DNA of 5,329 nt from an uncultured Lachnospiraceae bacterium. Lineage in GTDB: Bacteria > Bacillota > Clostridia > Lachnospirales > Lachnospiraceae. The stretch covers positions 1 to 5,329 of the forward strand of contig CALCMD010000131.1 in assembly GCA_937965795.1 (NCBI GenBank), given 5' to 3'. A program made the translations under genes and the position numbers. This document shows positions 1 through 5,329 of this stretch, piece after piece (position 1 is the first letter of the stretch; each line of letters starts with the position of its first letter). The notes below the pieces were generated by a model, which was given only the letters and a program-made list of their open reading frames with translations, was not told where the DNA came from and did not search any database.

Positions 1-5
1 TTTAA

Positions 6-3000
6 TTTGATGCGACTGCGTCGCCACTGGTAATAAGAAAATGCCGCTTAACACAGATTACAGCGGCAAAAGATGCAGTAGCCGAAGCATTTGCAGCGCT
101 GGCAGAAGCGCCGGTCGTTAGCGAGGATGAGAGGATCTTCTACCCGAACGAGGATGGTACGATTACACTCACAGAGGATGATATAGCATTCCTCAACTCT
201 ATGGAAGGCTTTGAGTTCTCAGCAGTTTACAGATTAACGGATGCTGCACAGTCCAGCGAAACAGAATATGCGATCGTTACTCTGGCAGGCGAGAGCGGCG
301 AGTTCTTCACCGTGCGTCAGAGGACAGGCGGCACAGGTGCGATTGCCTATGCTTATAAGGATGCACCGGAAGGACTGAGATTTACCGGAAAAGCAGCAGT
401 GAAAATGGCAGATACGAACTGGCATAAGCTGAGTATTTCGGCAGGAAAATACAAAGAGGATGAGAGCAAAGCGTATATGGATGCCTGGATGGATGGCGTA
501 CATGTAAACGGATTCCCGTGGTCCGCAGGAGCTGCAACTACTTTCTGGAAAGAGGGCCTGATGGGAACAGAGGGACAGTATAACCAGATTCTGGTTGGCA
601 AAAAGCTGGATAGTGCGAACTATGCGAACCCACTGGAAAACTTCCCGGGTGAATTCCAGTATATCAAGTTCTCTAAGGCAGCGGATGCAAGTGCAGAAGC
701 AGCACAGAATACTGTTGAGGAGAAATATACAGATGCTTTAGCAGCACTCTTAGGTGAGTGTGAGGTTCTTACAGAGGAAGCTTACACAGCAGAGAGCTGG
801 GCACCGTTTGCAGCAGCTCTGACAGCAGCAGAAGCAGTAGAAGCAAATAAAGAATGGGCGATCATCAATGCGACAGATGCTCTGGCAGCAGCAAAAGCAG
901 CTCTGGTAGAAACAGAAGAGCCAGGACCTGGACCACAGCCGGTTGAGCCACAGAAGGCTGGCATCAAGATGGGTGCAGCAGAGAGCCAGGAGCTGAATGG
1001 TGAAAGCCAGACACTGAAGGGCTGGGCAGGTTATGCAGTAGATGGTGATAACAATACATTCTGGCACTCTAATTACAATGGAAGTGCAGACGTGAAGCCG
1101 AATATTGCAGGCGGAGAGAGAAGCAGCTACTTCATCGCACTGAACGAGGCGGCAGACGTGACGAAGGTAACCTATCTTCCAAGACAGGCTCAGGCAGCAA
1201 ATGTAAATGGTACGATTCTGAAATGTGAAGTTTATGTTACCACAGACGCACTGGAAGGCATGCCTTCTCTGGCAGAGGTTACGGATGTGGCAACAGCAGG
1301 AACGAAAAATACAGAAGCGCTGAATGTATTTAAGGCAGAGGGCGTTACCTGGAAAAAGGTTGCGATTACGACCTTTGACGCTGGAAACTGGGCAAATGAT
1401 TCCGCAGAAAAAGAAATCGTATTCCCGGCAGTAGAAAAAGGCGTAACCGGTATCCAGGTTAAGGTACTTAATTCCGGAGTTGCAACGAATGATAGTCGGG
1501 TAGATACGTTTATCAGCGGCGCTGAGTTTAATGTATACGCACAGCCGGCAGAGGAAGAAGATCCGGAAGTAGTAAAAGCTGCACAGAATGAACTGAAAGC
1601 GGCTATCACAGCGGATATCGAAGCAAAAGCAGCTACCAATAACCAGACGGAGGATGGAACAAAAGTTTATACAACCGCTTCCTGGAACAGATTCAAAGCA
1701 GCTTATGATGCAGCAAAAGAACTGGCAGACAAAGAGAATCTGACAGACGTCACTTCAGCAGAACTCAATGCAGCAAAGGAAGCTCTGGAAACAGCAGCAG
1801 CAGGACTGGAAAAGTATGTCCCTGAGAAAAAGGAAATCCCTGTGAATCCGGATGTGACAGTAAAAGCTCCGACAGCAGGACAGGCAGTACCGACAGATCA
1901 GGCGAAATTAGATGAAACACAGGAAGATTATATGGAGGTAACCGATACCACATGGACACCGGCGTCAGGAACGGTCAGCCAGTATGAGGACTATGCAGTC
2001 AGCGTAACACTGACAGCAAAAGAAGGCTATTACTTCGGAGAGAATGCAGCAGCAGTTCTGAGAACAAGCGAAGCAAACGTTCTTACGGGAGCGACCGTGA
2101 GTGTGAACGAAGATGGTTCTGCCATGACGATCAACTACACCTTCAAGGGTGAGGAACTGGCTGGACCGACTGACCTGGATAAGGCAAAAGAAGCAGTAAA
2201 CAACGCCCTGAACGCAGCAGATGCAATCTACGCAGCAGGACAGAAGGATTATACAGACGCTACATGGAAAGTATTCGCAGACGCTTACAAAGCAGCGAAA
2301 GAGGCTCCGGCAGACGCAGACGCAGCAAAGCTGAACGCACTGGCGAAATCCCTGAACGCAGCCCGGGAAAAGCTTGCGAAAAAGGAAACAGGACACAAAA
2401 TGGGCAGTTGGGACAGGAAGAAATCAACGAAGAAAAGCACGGTCCTGACACGTACCTGTACAAATCCGGACTGCACATGCAAGGGCAGCTACAAAGAGCA
2501 AGTAACGATTCCAAAGACGATCAATCTGGGGAGCTCCGAAACAATAGAGATAAAGGGCAGTAACCCGAAGCTCAAAATCACAATGGAGACAAAAGTTAAG
2601 AAAACCCCGATCATCACCCTCAAGGGAAAGAAGAAAAAGAGAAAGTACATTGCATATGATGCGAAGAAACGCAGGATTAAAACAGGGATACCCACGGGTA
2701 AGTTTGAAAAGTCCGTGTACTTTCGGGTAGACGCCGGCGATGGCACAAGGCCGGAGAAAGTAAAGGTAAAGCTCAAAGTTCCAGCGCCGAGAAAGAAAAC
2801 AGACATCGTGATTAAGAAAACGAAAGTCCAAAACGGCGCTTACTATAGATACGATTTTACTTACAAGCACGCTGTTTTACAAGCAAGTAAAATAACAGTA
2901 AGGATCAAAAATAGAAATAACAAAAATACAAATAGCGTATTGAATCGGGCGCTCGGAAAGCCGAATGCGGATCGCTATATTCATTTATCAAAAGATGCGA

Positions 3001-3089
3001 TAAAAGGGCTGAAAAATAAAGTGGAATTTCAGATCACGGTTACCTATGGAAAAAACAAATCGGGAACACTGAAATACACGGTGAAGTAA
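6..3089 (+). CDS. Large modular surface protein (LamG-like, FIVAR x3, F5/8 type C, basic tail), 5' incomplete
   Basis: This is the C-terminal part of a multidomain extracellular protein that probably binds glycans or host/plant matrix; no catalytic domain lies in the window. Counting from the first ATG (201, residue 1; 962 residues to the TAA), the order is: LamG/ConA-like sandwich (to ~160), FIVAR (~165-237), Pro-rich linker (238-252), F5/8 type C domain (253-447), FIVAR (~456-538), beta-rich repeat domain (547-652), FIVAR (~656-727), Cys cluster (C753, C758, C760), basic tail to 962. ATG 201 is unlikely to be the true start: it has no well-spaced ribosome binding site, falls inside the LamG-like domain, and the upstream codons (about 57-200) read as good protein, including a FIVAR-like last helix (ITAAKDAVAEAFAALAEA). 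The frame is open back to a TAA at 3-5. No signal peptide, LPXTG motif or C-terminal membrane helix is seen, so attachment to the wall is unexplained. Such modules often trail glycoside hydrolases in gut Clostridia, so an upstream catalytic domain is plausible but unseen. Confidence 0.85.
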   Translation, partial: FDATASPLVIRKCRLTQITAAKDAVAEAFAALAEAPVVSEDERIFYPNEDGTITLTEDDIAFLNSMEGFEFSAVYRLTDAAQSSETEYAIVTLAGESGEFFTVRQRTGGTGAIAYAYKDAPEGLRFTGKAAVKMADTNWHKLSISAGKYKEDESKAYMDAWMDGVHVNGFPWSAGAATTFWKEGLMGTEGQYNQILVGKKLDSANYANPLENFPGEFQYIKFSKAADASAEAAQNTVEEKYTDALAALLGECEVLTEEAYTAESWAPFAAALTAAEAVEANKEWAIINATDALAAAKAALVETEEPGPGPQPVEPQKAGIKMGAAESQELNGESQTLKGWAGYAVDGDNNTFWHSNYNGSADVKPNIAGGERSSYFIALNEAADVTKVTYLPRQAQAANVNGTILKCEVYVTTDALEGMPSLAEVTDVATAGTKNTEALNVFKAEGVTWKKVAITTFDAGNWANDSAEKEIVFPAVEKGVTGIQVKVLNSGVATNDSRVDTFISGAEFNVYAQPAEEEDPEVVKAAQNELKAAITADIEAKAATNNQTEDGTKVYTTASWNRFKAAYDAAKELADKENLTDVTSAELNAAKEALETAAAGLEKYVPEKKEIPVNPDVTVKAPTAGQAVPTDQAKLDETQEDYMEVTDTTWTPASGTVSQYEDYAVSVTLTAKEGYYFGENAAAVLRTSEANVLTGATVSVNEDGSAMTINYTFKGEELAGPTDLDKAKEAVNNALNAADAIYAAGQKDYTDATWKVFADAYKAAKEAPADADAAKLNALAKSLNAAREKLAKKETGHKMGSWDRKKSTKKSTVLTRTCTNPDCTCKGSYKEQVTIPKTINLGSSETIEIKGSNPKLKITMETKVKKTPIITLKGKKKKRKYIAYDAKKRRIKTGIPTGKFEKSVYFRVDAGDGTRPEKVKVKLKVPAPRKKTDIVIKKTKVQNGAYYRYDFTYKHAVLQASKITVRIKNRNNKNTNSVLNRALGKPNADRYIHLSKDAIKGLKNKVEFQITVTYGKNKSGTLKYTVK
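117..680 (+). other. Laminin-G / concanavalin-like beta-sandwich domain
   Basis: Alternating hydrophobic strands begin near ERIFYPNEDGTITLTEDDIA and continue through the FEFSAVYRL and YAIVTLAGE stretches. They end with the typical closing strand GEFQYIKFSKAA. The middle contains NWHKLSIS followed by a WMDG strand, the usual layout of LamG_3-type jelly rolls (W-H-x-L followed by a strand with a D-G turn). In this family such domains bind carbohydrate or act as spacers. The assignment comes from pattern recognition, not a profile search. The domain spans the first in-frame ATG at 201, which argues that this ATG is internal. Confidence 0.6.
693..911 (+). repeat. FIVAR module 1
   Basis: This is an Ala-rich three-helix module of about 70 residues. 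Its signature is YTAESWAPFAAALTAAEAV followed by an ATDALAAAKAAL helix, matching the FIVAR pattern Y-x-x-x-S-W-x-x-F-x-x-A. FIVAR modules are rod-like spacers or binding units in Gram-positive surface proteins and wall-associated glycosidases. A Pro-Gly-rich linker (PGPGPQPVEP) separates it from the next domain. Confidence 0.8.
957..1541 (+). other. F5/8 type C (discoidin / CBM32-like) domain
   Basis: Residues 253-447 (from Met 201) show the hallmarks of the fold: AVDGDNNTFWHSNY near the start, the YLPRQ strand (residues 325-329) followed by N-G-T-I, a CEVYVTTD strand, a GNW motif, and a closing FISGAEFNVYA strand. These domains are beta-sandwiches that in bacteria usually bind galactose- or GlcNAc-containing glycans. 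The specific ligand cannot be read from the sequence. Confidence 0.85.
1566..1814 (+). repeat. FIVAR module 2
   Basis: The second copy of the helical module has the signature VYTTASWNRFKAAYDAAKEL and a last helix NAAKEALETAAAGL. It is a few residues longer than copies 1 and 3 because of an NNQTEDG insertion before the tyrosine. It follows an acidic EEEDPEVV stretch that links it to the F5/8 C domain. Confidence 0.85.
1839..2156 (+). other. Beta-rich Ig-like repeat domain
   Basis: Residues 547-652 contain DVTVKAPTAGQAVPT, then TTWTPASGTV and the strand pair YAVSVTLTAKEGYYFGENA, closing with AMTINYTFKG. This pattern (x-W-x-P, then Y-x-x-x-V-x-L-x-A-x-x-G-Y-x-F) recurs in Firmicute surface proteins and glycosidases as an Ig-like spacer. 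I recognise the pattern but cannot give a family accession. It sits between FIVAR modules 2 and 3. Confidence 0.5.
2166..2381 (+). repeat. FIVAR module 3
   Basis: The third copy has the signature DYTDATWKVFADAYKAAKEA and a last helix LNAAREKLAKKE. Threonine replaces the serine before the conserved tryptophan, a common FIVAR variant. It is the last module before the protein changes character to a Cys-containing, Lys-rich tail. Confidence 0.85.
2391..3086 (+). other. Cys cluster and strongly basic C-terminal tail
   Basis: The segment opens with GHKMGSW and TRTCTNPDCTC (C753, C758, C760). This resembles a decayed copy of the short H-x-x-x-x-W plus Cys-pair motif that is repeated in many Lachnospiraceae secreted proteins. 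From about residue 761 the chain is beta-rich and Lys/Arg-rich: a hand count gives 54 basic residues among 751-962 (about a quarter), with far fewer acidic ones. The preceding domains are acidic and Ala-rich. The tail could bind anionic wall polymers in place of an LPXTG anchor; that is inference. I do not recognise a named family. Confidence 0.5.
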
Positions 3090-3101
3090 GGATTGGCGAG
3101 T

Positions 3102-3119
3102 CTTTCAGATAAATGAAAG
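3102..3119 (+). other. Weak inverted repeat overlapping the kinase ribosome binding site
   Basis: CTTTCA (3102-3107) and TGAAAG (3114-3119) are perfect complements separated by the 6-base loop GATAAA. The 6-bp stem has only two G-C pairs and no following T-run, so it is not a credible terminator. Its right arm runs into the ribosome binding site of the downstream gene. It could weakly mask that site, but a chance match is quite possible. Confidence 0.25.
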
Positions 3120-3124
3120 GAAGG
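3116..3124 (+). promoter_or_regulatory. Ribosome binding site of the kinase gene
   Basis: The purine run AAAGGAAGG ends 12 bases before ATG 3137 and 3 bases before an in-frame GTG at 3128. It could therefore serve either start: its left half (AAAGGA) suits the GTG, and its right half extended (AAGGAA) suits the ATG. The ATG is preferred because the protein then begins directly with the zinc-ribbon sequence MKLCMGCM, as I expect for this kinase type. Confidence 0.55.
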
Positions 3125-3136
3125 AATGTGAAAAAT

Positions 3137-5329
3137 ATGAAGTTATGTATGGGATGTATGAACCAGATAGAAGATCATCTTTCGACCTGCCCGTATTGCG
3201 GCTTTAATGAGACGACCCTGCGGCAGGAATCCTATTATCTGGATCCGGGAACCATCATTGGCGGGAAGTATATCGTCGGGCGTGTGCTGAGCTATGGCGG
3301 GCATACCGTGTCTTATCTGGGAATGGATGCGGAGAAAGAACGGAAAGTAATCATAAAGGAATACCTTCCCAGTGATTTTTCGACCCGGTCGGAGGGAGAA
3401 AAGGACGTCACCATCTATTCCGGCGACGGGCAGGAGCAGTTCGGTCAGGGACTGACGAATTTTCTGAACGAGGCGAACCGTATCCAGCGGCTGTCGGGCG
3501 TGGAGGGGATCGCCAGGGTATATGACTGTGTGGCGGAAAATGAGACGGGCTATGTGATCTCAGAATATGTCGAAGGAAAGACCTTAAAAGAAATCCTGGA
3601 TGGAGGGAAAAAGTACAGAGCCAGGGAAGCGGCGCGCTTTATCCGGGAGCTTCTGAAAGGTCTGGAACAGGTGCACCGCATGGATATCGTGCACTGTGAT
3701 ATTTCCCCGGAGACGATCATGGTGACAGAAACGGGGGATACGAAGCTGATGGACTTCGGGGCGACCCGCTATGTGACGACGGCGAATTCGAAGAGCCTGT
3801 CTATCATCCTGAAAAGGGGCTATGCGCCGGAAGAGCAGTACCGCAGTAAGGGAAGGAGAGGGCCGTGGACGGACGTCTATGCGGTGGGAGCCGTGATGTA
3901 CCAGATGCTGACCGGCATCGTCCCGCAGGAATCCGTGGAGCGTGCGCTGGCAGATGACCTGAAGGAGCCGTCGAAGCTTGGCGTCTCCATTCCGAAGGAT
4001 ATGGAAAATGCCCTGATGAATGCGCTGAATGTCTATCAGAAAGACCGCACGCCGTCTGCGGGTGCATTCCTTCAGGAATTGAACAGTACAAATGTCAGAC
4101 GCATCCGGGTAAAGCAGAAAAAGAATAAGACCGGGAAATTCCCGCTCTGGGCGAAAGGGCTGGTCGCAGTACTGGCGTGTGCGGTGATTGGCGGAGGCGT
4201 CTATGCCATACAGCGCTTTGGAAATAAAGTGGAAGGGCAGGGAACGGAGATCGTTTCCATGCTGGATTTAGGAGGAAAATCAGAAGAGGAGGTGCAGGCT
4301 TACATTGAGAAGCTGAACCGGGAACATCCGGGATGGGAGCTTGCGCTGGATACGGAGCAGACAGTCTTCGACCGGACAAAGGAGAGCGGCACGGTGCAGA
4401 AGCAGTCTGTGCAGGCGGGAACGGTGCTGTATGACCCGGAAAAGGAATCTCAGGAGCTGAATGCGGACGGACTCTCCTATGATGAAAATGGAAACCTGAA
4501 AGGTACGATTTCTGTCACGCTGTATAGTAAGGAAAAGTTCTCTTATAAGGAAATCAGCGGCTTAAATGGCTATGAACTGGCGAAAAAGCTGGGGGTTGAC
4601 ATCGAAGATAAAGAACATTTCATAATAGAAGAGGAAGAGAAAGGGGGAGAAAAACACTCTTATTTTGACCTTAAGTCTGTGGAGATCCAGGGAGAAACTC
4701 TTGGCAAAGAGGATCTGGAGAAACCGGAAAACGAGAAGAACGAGCTTCGTTACGATGAGAATATAAAAATCCATTATTATGCGACGGACTTTTTCTGCTG
4801 GAAGAAGCTGCCGGACTTTAAAGAAAAGTATCAGAAGATAGACGCCCTGCCGGAGCAGACGCTCTACCGTTACGCCGATGAAACGACGAAGAAAAAGGTG
4901 GGGAAGCGTTCGCTGAAAGACAGCGGCCTGGTGGATGACAGCTATTATACGCTGAGCGGCAAAGGATATGAGAAAGGCGACATCATAGGGCAGACCGTAG
5001 CTCCGGGCGAAGCGTACGATGAAAGCCATCCGGGGGACACACCGCTGAAGATCCAGGCGATCGGAGAGGTACTGTCCTGGAAGGAAAAGACCGGAAGCGA
5101 GTTCGCAGAGGAGCTGGAGGCGCTCGGATGGGTGGACTATAGCTTCGATTCGGAGGAGAGTAAGAATCCAGATCCAGGATGGAAGATCAAGGAGGTCCTG
5201 GCATATAAGGAGAACGAGGACGGCGGGCTTGATATAGATGAGGATGGAAATACGATAAGTGATACAGTGCCCGGGTTTAAGCTGGATCAGGAGGGGGTCA
5301 GACTACAGAGCGTAAGTATACATGGGGTT
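3137..5329 (+). CDS. Membrane-anchored zinc-ribbon Ser/Thr protein kinase-like protein with PASTA-like repeats, 3' partial
   Basis: An uninterrupted frame of 731 codons runs off the window end without a stop. Residues 1-22 form a Cys4 zinc ribbon (C4, C7, C18, C21). Residues ~44-316 are a Hanks-type kinase domain: K74 in VIIK, E112 of helix alpha-C, D188 in HCD, D206 in DFG, GYAPEE (228-233), D246 in WTDVYAVG, R304 near the end. A basic stretch (KQKKNKTGK) precedes one transmembrane helix (~336-358), which would put the kinase in the cytosol and residues 359-731+ outside. The outer part holds about four divergent PASTA-like units. Kinases of this layout (PknB/PrkC group) sense wall fragments and phosphorylate cytosolic targets. 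Here the glycine loop reads LSYGGHTV, HRD is HCD, and the catalytic Asn is T193, so activity is doubtful. The gene lies 47 bases after the surface-protein gene on the same strand. Ala codons are mostly GCG, unlike the GCA-rich neighbour. A GTG at 3128 would add three residues. Confidence 0.9.
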   Translation, partial: MKLCMGCMNQIEDHLSTCPYCGFNETTLRQESYYLDPGTIIGGKYIVGRVLSYGGHTVSYLGMDAEKERKVIIKEYLPSDFSTRSEGEKDVTIYSGDGQEQFGQGLTNFLNEANRIQRLSGVEGIARVYDCVAENETGYVISEYVEGKTLKEILDGGKKYRAREAARFIRELLKGLEQVHRMDIVHCDISPETIMVTETGDTKLMDFGATRYVTTANSKSLSIILKRGYAPEEQYRSKGRRGPWTDVYAVGAVMYQMLTGIVPQESVERALADDLKEPSKLGVSIPKDMENALMNALNVYQKDRTPSAGAFLQELNSTNVRRIRVKQKKNKTGKFPLWAKGLVAVLACAVIGGGVYAIQRFGNKVEGQGTEIVSMLDLGGKSEEEVQAYIEKLNREHPGWELALDTEQTVFDRTKESGTVQKQSVQAGTVLYDPEKESQELNADGLSYDENGNLKGTISVTLYSKEKFSYKEISGLNGYELAKKLGVDIEDKEHFIIEEEEKGGEKHSYFDLKSVEIQGETLGKEDLEKPENEKNELRYDENIKIHYYATDFFCWKKLPDFKEKYQKIDALPEQTLYRYADETTKKKVGKRSLKDSGLVDDSYYTLSGKGYEKGDIIGQTVAPGEAYDESHPGDTPLKIQAIGEVLSWKEKTGSEFAEELEALGWVDYSFDSEESKNPDPGWKIKEVLAYKENEDGGLDIDEDGNTISDTVPGFKLDQEGVRLQSVSIHGV
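3146..3202 (+). other. N-terminal Cys4 zinc ribbon
   Basis: CMGC and CPYC are spaced by ten residues (C4/C7 and C18/C21), the classic short zinc ribbon (C-x2-C ... C-P-x-C-G). Many Clostridia kinases of this type carry such a ribbon ahead of the kinase domain. It presumably binds zinc in the cytosol; its partner is unknown. Confidence 0.8.
3266..4084 (+). other. Protein kinase domain with several altered catalytic motifs
   Basis: Retained: K74 (3356-3358), E112 (3470-3472), D188 (3698-3700) and D206 of DFG (3752-3754). Altered: the glycine loop has Ser52 and Thr57 where Gly is expected and His56 where relatives tend to have Phe; VAIK is VIIK; HRD is HCD (Cys187, TGT 3695-3697); and the catalytic-loop Asn is Thr193 (ACG 3713-3715). 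The activation segment and APE motif are intact. It is a non-RD kinase at least, and possibly a pseudokinase. Confidence 0.85.
4142..4210 (+). other. Single transmembrane helix of the kinase-like protein
   Basis: The stretch PLWAKGLVAVLACAVIGGGV and the next few residues are hydrophobic and preceded by KQKKNKTGK. By the positive-inside rule the kinase domain is cytosolic and the repeats are external. There is no other hydrophobic segment long enough to span a membrane. Confidence 0.85.
4256..5329 (+). repeat. Four divergent PASTA-like units in the external part
   Basis: Units start at about residues 374, 469, 554 and 647 (bases 4256, 4541, 4796, 5075), giving lengths of about 95, 85 and 93, with the fourth cut by the window. 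The last three open with SYKE, CWKK and SWKE. Units 2 and 4 are most alike: SYKEISGLNGYELAKKLGVD against SWKEKTGSEFAEELEALGWVD-like spacing. Units 1 and 3 carry the PASTA-type G-x-V/I-x-x-Q-x-V-x-x-G turn (GTVQKQSVQAG; GDIIGQTVAPG). Canonical PASTA domains are shorter (about 65-70 residues), so these are expanded or only PASTA-like. In PknB-type kinases such repeats bind muropeptides; the ligand here is unknown. Confidence 0.6.

Noticed and set aside
1..54. Short minus-strand frame from a GTG complement at 52-54 running off the window start (about 18 codons)
   Set aside because: It is too short to assess, has no ribosome binding site, and could be chance; it would matter only if the edge is a real junction.
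201..203. ATG 201 as the true start of the surface protein
   Set aside because: There is no ribosome binding site at a useful distance (the nearest purine run is over 20 bases upstream), no signal peptide follows, and clearly protein-like codons precede it in the same frame.
1232..2396. Several minus-strand open frames antisense to the surface-protein gene
   Set aside because: They are Cys/Ser/Leu-rich mirror images of GCA/GAA-rich repeats, with no recognisable domains and no supporting start signals.
2264..2563. 99-codon plus-strand frame overlapping the third FIVAR and Cys cluster
   Set aside because: It is a shifted reading of the well-supported main frame; the product is low-complexity, Arg/Glu/Ser-rich, with no homology I recognise.
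3102..3136. Rho-independent terminator between the two genes
   Set aside because: The only inverted repeat is a 6-bp, AT-rich stem with no T-run after it, and it overlaps the next ribosome binding site.
4562..5029. 155-codon minus-strand open frame inside the kinase gene
   Set aside because: It lies antisense to the kinase frame, which continues through it with good PASTA-like protein sequence. The hydrophobic antisense product is what Lys/Glu-rich coding sequence gives when read backwards.
1..5329. CRISPR array, tRNA/rRNA gene, insertion sequence ends or riboswitch
   Set aside because: No direct-repeat/spacer pattern, RNA gene signature, transposase or structured leader was found; nearly the whole window is coding.

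Overview
The window holds parts of two large same-strand genes and almost no intergenic DNA. Domain style, moderate GC and codon use suggest a gut Firmicute, most likely of the family Lachnospiraceae. This is inferred from two things: the FIVAR / F5/8-C surface-protein architecture, and a protein kinase with an N-terminal zinc ribbon of a type I associate with that family. No rRNA or other marker gene is present to confirm it.

Region 1 (about 6-3089, +) is the C-terminal part of a large modular cell-surface or secreted protein. In order it has the end of a first FIVAR-like helical bundle, a laminin-G/concanavalin-like beta-sandwich, a FIVAR module, a Pro-rich linker and an F5/8 type C (discoidin/CBM32-like) domain. 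A second FIVAR, a beta-rich repeat domain, a third FIVAR, a small Cys cluster and a roughly 200-residue, strongly basic beta-rich tail follow. No catalytic domain, signal peptide or LPXTG signal is visible. The frame is coding well upstream of its first ATG (201). All three forward frames are closed within the first 33 bases, so the 5' end is either broken or distorted by a contig edge.

Region 2 (3090-3136) is a 47-base gap with a purine-rich ribosome binding site and a weak hairpin that overlaps it. No convincing terminator is seen, so the two genes may be co-transcribed.

Region 3 (3137 to the window end, +) is one uninterrupted frame of 731 codons without a stop, hence 3' partial. It encodes a membrane-anchored Hanks-type Ser/Thr kinase-like protein: a Cys4 zinc ribbon, a kinase domain, one transmembrane helix, then a large external part made of about four divergent PASTA-like units. 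The kinase domain keeps the Lys, the alpha-C Glu and the HxD and DFG aspartates. It has lost the first and third glycines of the nucleotide loop, the Arg of HRD and the catalytic-loop Asn, so it may be an atypical kinase or pseudokinase.

As a working inference, the pair could be a surface adhesion/glycan-binding protein and a wall-sensing kinase-like receptor that are expressed together. Nothing in the sequence proves a functional link.
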